A stretch of 64,000 nt of DNA, from NCBI GenBank assembly GCA_022559845.1, contig CM040117.1, forward strand, positions 14,160,856 to 14,224,855. Reading direction: 5' to 3'. Under the pieces are notes generated by a model that was not told the origin of the DNA, did not search any database, and worked only from the letters and a program-made list of their open reading frames with translations. Positions 56,490 to 64,000 of the stretch are shown one piece after another (position 1 is the first letter of the stretch; the number at the start of each line of letters is the position of its first letter). Source of the DNA: Amorphophallus konjac. Its lineage: Eukaryota; Streptophyta; Magnoliopsida; Alismatales; Araceae. Made by a program: the position numbers and the translations under genes.

Positions 56490-57936
56490 ATGGCGAATCA
56501 CCCGTTACGCGGCATACTTGATGCCAACAGGATTATTGGTCCGAACTATAGTGACTAGCTCAGGAAGTTGAGAATTGTTCTCACTGCTGAGAAGATTGCC
56601 TACGTTCTGGAGCAGCCTATTCCCCCCCTTCCTGCTGATAATGCTGATGAGGCTGAAGTGATTCTTCATGAAAAGTATAAGGAAAATGCCACTCTGGCCC
56701 AATGTTATATGCTGGCCTCCATGACTAATGAGTTGCAAAGGCAGCATGAGAAGATGGATGCCAGATCCATCTTGTTCCACCTAGAGGAGCTCTTTGGAGC
56801 TCAAAGTAGAATAGAAAGATATGAGATATCTAAGAATCTATTCGGGGCCAAAATGTCTGAGGGAACATCTGTGCAGACACATGTTCTAAAAATGATAGAG
56901 TGGATTGAGAGGCTAGCAGAATTAGGTTTTGAGATGAACAAGGATTTGTGCGTTGACCTAATTTTGCAATCTCTCCCAGGTTCATTCTCCCAATTCATAG
57001 TCAATTTCAACATTAACAAGATAGAATGCTCTCTGGCAGAGCTTCTTAATATGTTGAAAACTGTTGAGGGGACAATGAACAATGGAAAATCTTCTGTGTT
57101 GCTTGTTGGTAAGACTAAGAAGAAGAGAAAGAATCAAGCTATTTTTAAGAAAAACAAAAAGAAAAAGCAGGATAAACAGGGAAAGGCTGCCAAGAAAGAA
57201 GAGGCGAGCAAAGACAAGGGCCAGTGCTTCCATTGCCATAAGGAAGGCCATTGGAAGAGAAACTGCAAGTTATACCTTGCAGAGAAAGCAAAGCAGAAGC
57301 TTGGAGAAGCTTCAGGTATGTTCATGATTAACCTTAACTTGTTATATAGATCCACATCATGGGTATTAGATATTGGATGTGCATCTCATATATGCAATGA
57401 TTTGAAGGTTCTGACAAGTAGCAGGCAATTGAACAAAGGAGAGGTTGATCTTCGACTGGGAAATAGAGCAAGAGTTGATGCACTTGATGTCGGGAGTGTG
57501 AACCTTAAGCTTTCTTCAGGAGCTACATTAGAGTTGACAGATTGTTATTATGTTCCTTCTATAATTAAGAACATTATTTACATTTCATGCTTGAATAAAT
57601 GTGGATTTATTGTGAGCTTTGGGAATAAGACATGTTCTTTATTATGAAATGGTGAATTGTTTACCAGTGGGAGCTTAATTAATGGTTTTTTTTTACTAGA
57701 TGTGGATACTCCTGTTATGTGTGTGGATGGACCTCTTAAGAGGAAGAGGAATGATGTAAATCAAGCATACCTTTGGCATTGTAAGCTTGGTCATATTAGT
57801 GAGGAAAGATTGAAAAGGTTGTGCAAAGATGGATATGTTGATCCATTTGATCATGAATCATTTGAAACCTGTGAATCTTGCCTCATGGGAAAAATGAACA
57901 ACTCTCCATTTACTGGACATGGAGAGAGAGCTGGTG
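56490..57936 (+). pseudogene. gag, protease and pre-integrase region of copia element D
   Basis: ATG 56490 (MANHPLRGILDAN) with TAG at 56556-56558 (former TGG) after 22 codons. The gag core (ILHEKYKENATLAQCYMLAS, HVLKMIEWIERLAELGFEMN) runs to a basic stretch and one CCHC knuckle (CFHCHKEGHWKRNC, about 57227). Protease: WVLDIGCASHIC, with Ile in place of the Thr of DTG, then a stop at 57645-57647. The pre-integrase zinc region (LWHCKLGHISEERLKRL, CESCLMGKM) is at 57770-57900. It breaks off at the LINE and resumes at 63593. Confidence 0.85.
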
Positions 57937-58331
57937 AGTTTTTTTTTTTGTGTATAAAGCCAGTCATCTAGGAAGAGAATAGGGAGAGTGCACCCCCATC
58001 CAAAGGACGGGAATGTTCTCACTCCACCAATCACCTACTAGATGCTCATTTTATTGCTATCAAAGTGTGGTTACATCATCAATAGAGGATAAAGCCTCTT
58101 GTATATGAAATGAAGAAACTCCTATACAAGCTTAACACGGATGTTTGGCAAACCCCAAGCATCAACTAAAATAAATCCCTTGGCCAACAATGGCAACTCC
58201 CAAAAACATGAAAATACATAGCTACTACCCTTTACAACTGCATAGTTAGCTAATGCATCTGCCACTTGGTTAGCCTCTCTATAGGAATGAACAATAGGAC
58301 AGTTAAATGTTGGAAACAGTTGAAGAAGATC

Positions 58332-58610
58332 CTACCACCAGGGAAGAAGGGTCCACGGGGGGTCTCGTTTTGAAGCCAACATATCAATTAAAGCCATTGA
58401 ATCAGTATATATCACAGCCAAAGAGATGCCATGAACTTTTGCCAGCCTTAAACCATCCAACAAAGCACGACCTTCTGCAGCCATATTTGTTCCAGAGCCA
58501 TAGAAGAAAGCAAAACCCATGATGAGTTTCCCATTTTTGTCTCTGAAGCAGCCACCCCCTCCTGCTAAACCTGGGTTCCCCTTACTAGCACCATCCACAT
58601 TTAGAGCCAA
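58332..58610 (-). pseudogene. C-terminal RNase H of the LINE
   Basis: Plant L1-type RNase H: MALNVDGASKGNPGLAGGGG with the first Asp, then MAAEGRALLDGLRLAK with Glu and VIYTDSMALIDML with Asp. The end of the domain (ANQVADALANYA type, about 58270-58240) is readable in another frame. Multiple stops separate it from ORF2. Confidence 0.8.
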
Positions 58611-59325
58611 ACCTTCAGCAGGAGCAACCCATCGAACACTTAGAACATTTGGGTAGAAATGGTTGATAGCAATGCCAAATTCCTGCAGAATTCCCAGATA
58701 TCCTGTGTCGACCCCTTGCTTAAATTTAATCTTGCTGACAGCATATGCAACCTCTACAATTATATGATCTGCAATGTTGAGAAAGCTTAGATATTTACCT
58801 TCATATCTTACTCTGCATCTATATTTCCATGTCTCCCAGATTATCAGGATGATAAGCAGTAGGGATATAAATGATTTTGGTTTGTGAAGAGCAGCCTTAT
58901 TTATTGCAGACTTCAGCCTACTTGTTATGTTGCTAAGTTCCAGACAGCTAGCATTGATCAGGGATCCAAATCTATACCAAAGAAAAGTAGCTATATAGAT
59001 GGTCCATATCTTCAGTGTTCTGGACAGAAGAGCAGCAGTTGCAGCAGGAGGCCAGACTTATACTACTCTTCTGAATTAATGTATCAACAGGAACAGCTTG
59101 GCACAAAACTTTCCAACAAAATATAGAAGCTCGGGGAGAGAGGAAATTCTACCAAAGGTTTTTAAACTTTACATCCAGCCGAGGAGTTTGATGTCTGCAT
59201 ATGCTGAACGCAGTTTTAAAACTAAATTTTCCTTTGCTTGATAGTGTCCAAACAGGGATGTCTTCCCCTCTATGTAAAACCATCGCTTGAAGCTGGTCTT
59301 TCAGTTGCTGGTCTTCAACTTTTTC

Positions 59326-62262
59326 CTAAACGGGATGTAGACGATTGGCTAGAACCTCTTGAACAGAGCAGTTTAAGGAATCTGTGTCAGTCTGCATGGA
59401 AAAAAGGTTGGCCAGGGATGTGTCTTTACACCAGCAGTCCTTGAGAAAATTTGTGTTGGCCCCGTCCTGGATAATCATTCTAGAGCCTGCCATATAGATG
59501 GTTTTAGCCTTCTCAAAGTCTTGTTTCTTAATCCCTGCTAAAAAAGGAACTTTACATTCTGAAATATGCCGACCATTTAGATATTTGCTTCTAACAAACG
59601 TAGCCCAGGGAGAATTACTATTTATAGCCTGCCAAATCAATTTCACATAACAGCATTGCTGAATTTCCTTCAATTTTCTGATTCCAAGACCTCCTTCTTC
59701 TATTGGACAGCAGATTCTTTCCCATGAGACCCAATGCTTCCTGTGGGAATTTTCAAAGCCCTGCCAGAAAAAGTTTGAGCAGATACTTTCAATCTGTTTT
59801 AAAATAGTGTATGGGATTGATGCTGCATTTGCTGTGTATACTGGTATAGCAGATAATACTATCCTAATTAGAACCAGTCTGCCTGCCTGTGATAACATCT
59901 TGCTTTGCCAACCAGCCAATCTGATATTAATTTTATCAACGAGGTACTTGAAATGAGAAGTCTTCACACGACCCTTAAAGAGAGGAATGCCAAGGTAAAT
60001 GATGCTGCCCTTCCTTAAGCAGTATCCTGTCAATTGGGTTATCCGAGCAATAGAACACTGAGGCATTTTCTTAGCAGTTAGGAAGTAGCTTTTGTGAGCA
60101 TTAATGCATTGACCGGATGCAGCTTGATATCTCCCCAGGAACAACATTAACTGCTTTATAGAGGCCATACCAACATTTATGAATATCAGAGAATCATCAG
60201 CATATAGTAAGTGGGTTATGGGCTGAACTCTTCTAGAGAGGTGAAAATATTTACATCGACCAGATAGAAAAAGTTGTGCAAGGCCCCTACTCATGACCTC
60301 TTCAGCAATAATGAATAAAGATGGAGCAAGGGGGTCTCCTTGACGAACTCCTCTGGTAGATTTGAAGTAACCCTTGATTTGACCATTAAAGGAAATAGAA
60401 AACCAGCAGTTTACCAGTAATTGAGAGATCAAAGAAATAAATCTGTTGCAGAAACCAAAGCTCCTAAGAACCTTGAATAGAAAATCCCATTCCAAACGAT
60501 CATAGGCTTTAGCCATATCAAGTTGCATGATTATATTATGACCCCGCACAGGCTTATCAATATCTATAATCATCTCCTTGGCCATCAGAAAATTGTCAGC
60601 AAGATTTCTGCCATACACAAAACCACTTTGCTCCTTTGATATAATCATTGGAAGAATTGGACTCAACCTCTCACATATGATTTTTGAGACAATTTTATAA
60701 GTGAAATTGCACAAACTAATTGGCCTGAAATCAGCATATGTGGTTGGACTTTTCTTCTTAGGGACTAGGCAGATAATAGTGGAAGTGATGCCTTGAGGTA
60801 GTCCCCACCCTTGGAAGAAGCTTTGGACAGCTTTAACCACATCATCTGCAACTATATCCCAGCAATGGGAGAAAAAACCCCCAGTGAATCCATCTGGGCC
60901 AGGGGAACTGTTTCCAGATAAAGAAAATGCAGCTTTCTTAACCTCATCTGCTAAAGGAATTAAACACAAAGAAGAATTCTGCTCATTATTAATCAAAGAA
61001 GGAATTGCTTCAAAGATTCTATCTTCAATTGTATGAGGTTCAGAGGACAGAAGGGACTTAAAGAAGTCCACTGCACCATCAGCTAGAATAATTTGATCAT
61101 CCACCCACTCCTCATTAATTTTTAACTTGTGGATGAAGTTCCTCTGCCTTTTAACTTGAGTGTAATGATGGAAAAATTGGGTGTTACGATCACCACAAAA
61201 GATCCATTCCACCCTAGACTTTTGAAACCAATACATCTCTTCTCTGAATAAAATAAGACGCAAATCAGCATTAGCTTTCTGCATCTGAATTCGGTTGTTC
61301 ACAGATGGATCAGAATCAAAATTTATTTGAGCCTGTGTAACAAAAGTCTCAGCTCTGCTCTTAGCCTGAAATATGTTGCCAAAGAATTCTTTGTTCCATT
61401 TTTGTAAGTCAGCCTTCAAACATTTTAACTTGTACTGAAGAGTAACAAAAGGGTGAACATCTGTATGTGAATAATTATGCCAACTTTCTTTAACAAAATC
61501 TAAGAAATTATCATGAGAGTGCCACATATGTTGATACATAAATCTCCCAGGAGAATGTTGAGTGGACTTCATAGTCATCAATAAGGGGGCATGATCTGAA
61601 GGGCCACGGACTAAATGTTTAACTGAAAGAAAATTAGGTGAGCTAACCCAGTATGAGTTAAGTAAAATCCTGTCCAACCGAGCTTTGATGGAGGAAGAGC
61701 CAATCTGATTATTTGACCAAGTGTATAATGAGCCAGAAAAGCCTGTATCTACTAAGCCAACCGCTGCTAAGAAGCCTTGAAAATCAGTCATAGTAGTCAT
61801 GGAAGAAAAAGAACCACCACATTTTTCATCCGGAGATGCAATGCAGTTAAAATCACCTCCTAGTAACCAAGGGATTTTAACATCTCGACTAAACTCCATT
61901 AAAGCATCAAAAAGAATTCTACGTTCGCTAACTGAGCAGGAGGCATATACTGCAGTGAAGAGCAGAGTTACCTTATCATTGTCCTTTATACCAACAGTTA
62001 GATATTGTGGATGAGACTCAACAATATCTAAACATATACTTGATTTGTACAAAATCCATATCTTGGAGGCATCCCCGTCATTTCCAACAAATGACTGCAT
62101 ATTAATCTTCCGGGCTATTGTGTGAGCTCTATTAAGGTTAATTCGAGGTTCAGAGATAGCCACCAAACCTGCTTTATTGACACTAATATGATGAGCCAAA
62201 CTCCTTTGAGTAGCTTTATTACCAATACCCCTGATATTCCAAATTAACGCAGAGTTTAACAT
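59326..62262 (-). CDS. LINE ORF2: endonuclease and reverse transcriptase
   Basis: 978 uninterrupted codons. Residues 1-230 are an APE-type endonuclease (LIWNIRGIGN, AISEPR, WLLGGDFNCI, ARLDRILLN, GPSDHAPLL), which would nick target DNA. Residues about 430-720 are RT: PGPDGFTGGFFSHCW, ADFRPISLCNFTYKI, AKAYDRLEWDFLF, GVRQGDPLAPSLFI and the catalytic LLYADDSL. The ATG overlaps the ORF1 stop (ATGTTAA, 62262-62256). It ends at TAG 59328-59326, probably a former CAG, since zinc-region sequence stays readable in frame to about 59160. Confidence 0.9.
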   Translation of the reverse strand: MLNSALIWNIRGIGNKATQRSLAHHISVNKAGLVAISEPRINLNRAHTIARKINMQSFVGNDGDASKIWILYKSSICLDIVESHPQYLTVGIKDNDKVTLLFTAVYASCSVSERRILFDALMEFSRDVKIPWLLGGDFNCIASPDEKCGGSFSSMTTMTDFQGFLAAVGLVDTGFSGSLYTWSNNQIGSSSIKARLDRILLNSYWVSSPNFLSVKHLVRGPSDHAPLLMTMKSTQHSPGRFMYQHMWHSHDNFLDFVKESWHNYSHTDVHPFVTLQYKLKCLKADLQKWNKEFFGNIFQAKSRAETFVTQAQINFDSDPSVNNRIQMQKANADLRLILFREEMYWFQKSRVEWIFCGDRNTQFFHHYTQVKRQRNFIHKLKINEEWVDDQIILADGAVDFFKSLLSSEPHTIEDRIFEAIPSLINNEQNSSLCLIPLADEVKKAAFSLSGNSSPGPDGFTGGFFSHCWDIVADDVVKAVQSFFQGWGLPQGITSTIICLVPKKKSPTTYADFRPISLCNFTYKIVSKIICERLSPILPMIISKEQSGFVYGRNLADNFLMAKEMIIDIDKPVRGHNIIMQLDMAKAYDRLEWDFLFKVLRSFGFCNRFISLISQLLVNCWFSISFNGQIKGYFKSTRGVRQGDPLAPSLFIIAEEVMSRGLAQLFLSGRCKYFHLSRRVQPITHLLYADDSLIFINVGMASIKQLMLFLGRYQAASGQCINAHKSYFLTAKKMPQCSIARITQLTGYCLRKGSIIYLGIPLFKGRVKTSHFKYLVDKINIRLAGWQSKMLSQAGRLVLIRIVLSAIPVYTANAASIPYTILKQIESICSNFFWQGFENSHRKHWVSWERICCPIEEGGLGIRKLKEIQQCCYVKLIWQAINSNSPWATFVRSKYLNGRHISECKVPFLAGIKKQDFEKAKTIYMAGSRMIIQDGANTNFLKDCWCKDTSLANLFSMQTDTDSLNCSVQEVLANRLHPV

Positions 62263-63590
62263 GGGTTATAAGGCATAGGTTTAGTGATCAAGCTTTTGGC
62301 TTTAGCCCTTGTCAATCGGGCATCACTGAATAAGACACCTGGCAAAACTAAAACTTCAATTGGTTTTGATACTTGAAGCAGCTCCTTTCCTTTTTGTGTC
62401 TGACCCCCAAACATTTTGATATTCTCATCCTTCGAAATTTTAGAAATAAGCTCTGAATTCTCTGTATTTATTACCAATTTGTCTAAACAGAAAGAATTTA
62501 AAATCCCCTGAGTAGTCTCATAATAACTTTGAATTGAAGGCAGCTCATCAGAATCCGAAGCCTCTGTATTATAGGGAGGTTTCTCTAAAGTCATTCCCGA
62601 AGGAGCATTACTACAAGCAACATATGAGGGACCAGGATTTTCCTTTTCCAATGCATCTGAGATCCGATTGTTTTCCGCAGGATCACAGACCGAGTTAATC
62701 CCTGTAGTTTCCTTGCTCTGAGCAACACCATCAATCATCTCCGAACTTTCCAGAACTTGATTAAAAACTGAAAATCTATTCCCTGTATCTGCAACTAAAG
62801 GGGGATTTGACATTACCGGCCTTGACTTAATGTTTTGCCAGGAGACATGCTTAACCTCCAGACGATTTGTTTTTCCTGTCAAATTCGCCCGAGGCAGGTT
62901 TGTACCTTGATTCTTTTTACATTCCTTTTCCAGGTGCCCAATCTTGTGGCAGAATGAACATAGATGAGGCACCCGATAATAGTTAATCGGCTGCCAGAAT
63001 CCTGCATTTTCAATACCGATCCAAATCATGTCTTTCCTATGTAAATCAAGATCCATTTCAACACAAACTAAGGCTTCAGATGTGTTCGTCATAGCTATTG
63101 TGGCATCATGAATTCGAAGAACTGGACCAATATTACCTGCAATCGATCGGAGCATATCCTCATGGTAGAAATTAACAGGAATAGAAGGAAAGCCAATCCA
63201 TATCGGGATAGTAGAGGGATCCGCATTGAAGTCGAAATCATGGGACCATCTAAAGAATCTAAACAGGAAACCTTTGATATAAAGGTTTTTTTGCAGAAGA
63301 ACATGAAGGAAATCCTCCTCCGAACCCAATCTGACCAAAACATGTCTGGCATTAAGTCTACTCAAGATAAATTCAGATTTCAGGTGTAAACGCTGCGCCA
63401 GACACAGCTTAATCTCTGGTATATTAGGCCGGCCATACGAGCACTTGGCAATAATAGCATTTTGGAGTGAGGAACAGGAGGTCTGAACTTCATCTTGAGA
63501 AAAAAACACAGCTGGCTCACCCTTATCTGTGAACGCAGGGGGTTTCACCTGAAGAGAAGGAACAGGACGGCGATGGACTTCCATGACCAT
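62256..63590 (-). CDS. LINE ORF1: DUF4283 and CCHC protein
   Basis: About 445 codons from ATG 63590-63588 to TAA 62258-62256. It has a DUF4283-like domain (CLAQRLHLKSEFILSRLNAR, LYIKGFLFRFFRWSHDF, IPIWIGFPSIPVNFYHEDML) and one knuckle CSFCHKIGHLEKEC. A polar, Ser/Glu-rich tail follows. It is the RNA-binding partner of ORF2 in plant L1 elements. The open frame extends 16 codons upstream to 63638, but that part is antisense copia integrase sequence, so the true N-terminus is probably truncated. Confidence 0.85.
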   Translation of the reverse strand: MVMEVHRRPVPSLQVKPPAFTDKGEPAVFFSQDEVQTSCSSLQNAIIAKCSYGRPNIPEIKLCLAQRLHLKSEFILSRLNARHVLVRLGSEEDFLHVLLQKNLYIKGFLFRFFRWSHDFDFNADPSTIPIWIGFPSIPVNFYHEDMLRSIAGNIGPVLRIHDATIAMTNTSEALVCVEMDLDLHRKDMIWIGIENAGFWQPINYYRVPHLCSFCHKIGHLEKECKKNQGTNLPRANLTGKTNRLEVKHVSWQNIKSRPVMSNPPLVADTGNRFSVFNQVLESSEMIDGVAQSKETTGINSVCDPAENNRISDALEKENPGPSYVACSNAPSGMTLEKPPYNTEASDSDELPSIQSYYETTQGILNSFCLDKLVINTENSELISKISKDENIKMFGGQTQKGKELLQVSKPIEVLVLPGVLFSDARLTRAKAKSLITKPMPYNPC

Positions 63591-63592
63591 CT

Positions 63593-64000
63593 GATGTATG
63601 TGGACGTATATCCACCCAAGCCAAAGGGGGTTACTCATTCTTCATTACTTTCACTGATAATTTCTCTAGGTACGGATATGTGTACTTGATGAAGTACAAA
63701 TCTAAAGCCTTTGAGAAATTTATGGAGTTCAAGAATGAAGTAGAGAAACAAACAGGAAAGAGTATTAAAACTCTTCGATCTGATCGAGGAGGGAAATACT
63801 TGAGTACGGAATTCATACAATACTTAAAGGATAATGGTATATTATCCCAGTGGACTCCTCCTTACACACCTCAGCTGAATGGTGTGACTGAAAGAAGGAA
63901 TCGTACCTTATTAGATATGGTACGATCCATGATGTGCTTTGATGGATTGCCCTTGTCGCTCTGGGGCTATGCCCTAGACACTACTGCTCACTTATTAAAT
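63593..64000 (+). pseudogene. Integrase core of copia element D (continues past the window)
   Basis: Resumes after the LINE with CG(R)ISTQAKGGYSFF, where the usual Pro reads Arg. Then TFTDNFSRYGYVYLMKYKS with the first catalytic Asp, KTLRSDRGGKYLSTEF with the second, and LNGVTERRNRTLLDMVRSMM with the Glu. This part is open to the window edge and keeps all three catalytic residues. Confidence 0.88.

Larger units (their letters stand above)
57939..63590 (-). mobile_element. Nearly full-length L1-type LINE in copia element D
   Basis: The 11-T run at 57939-57949 is the poly-A tail. ORF1, ORF2 and a C-terminal RNase H follow on the minus strand. The 5' end is at about 63588-63592. Flanks (GCTGGTGAG left, GATGTATGTGGA right) show no target duplication, and the copia frame lacks roughly seven codons between them. 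Insertion therefore came with a small target deletion. Confidence 0.88.

Overview
This window is repetitive nuclear DNA from a flowering plant with a large genome. Almost every base belongs to LTR retrotransposons or LINEs that inserted into one another. I see no ordinary host gene, rRNA, tRNA or CRISPR array. The species cannot be named from the sequence.

Main scaffold, minus strand. Three related chromodomain-type Ty3/gypsy elements (Tekay-like, LTRs about 3.3 kb, TGTAATGCCC...GGGGCGTGACA, tRNA-Met primer site) are stacked. Element E (52437-54109) was broken by element B (36873-52436), and B was broken in its RT by element A (3285-36872). A carries two further insertions. One is a 12.7-kb gag-pol-less LTR element (5586-18283, TSD CTACC) in its 3' LTR. 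The other is a Tat-lineage gypsy element with a second, archaeal-type RNase H (22931-32527, TSD GAGCT) in its gag. B carries a 5'-truncated LINE in its protease region (37777-39941, 14-bp TSD) and a gag-only SIRE-like copia element in its LTR (43407-51175, TSD ATACC). E's RT was hit by a plus-strand copia element (54110 to the window end), which was hit in turn by a nearly complete L1-type LINE (57939-63590). The left end (1-3284) is a jumble of a plus-strand chromovirus LTR end, a Tat-type gag fragment and a Tat-type LTR.

Two things stand out. (1) The 12.7-kb element carries, antisense to its own transcription, a spliced seven-exon gene for a plant mobile domain (PMD) protein with a coiled-coil tail. 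Every intron is phase 0 with good GT/AG sites; I see one frameshift and one nonsense codon. (2) LTRs of several otherwise different families carry arrays of 22-bp quasi-palindromes (7-bp arm, 8-bp centre, 7-bp arm) separated by 10-11 bp, so units repeat every 32-33 bp. In the chromovirus and Tat-type LTRs the arms are variants of AGCGGTC/GACCGCT. In the PMD element the geometry is the same but the arms are CGCGCTA/TAGCGCG. A TATCGT core recurs in the 8-bp centre in all of them. I know of no described system that explains this.

Most coding regions are decayed. Nearly all stop codons are of the CAG/CAA to TAG/TAA, CGA to TGA or TGG to TAG/TGA type, as expected from deamination of methylated cytosines. 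The best preserved reading frame is the LINE ORF2 (978 codons).
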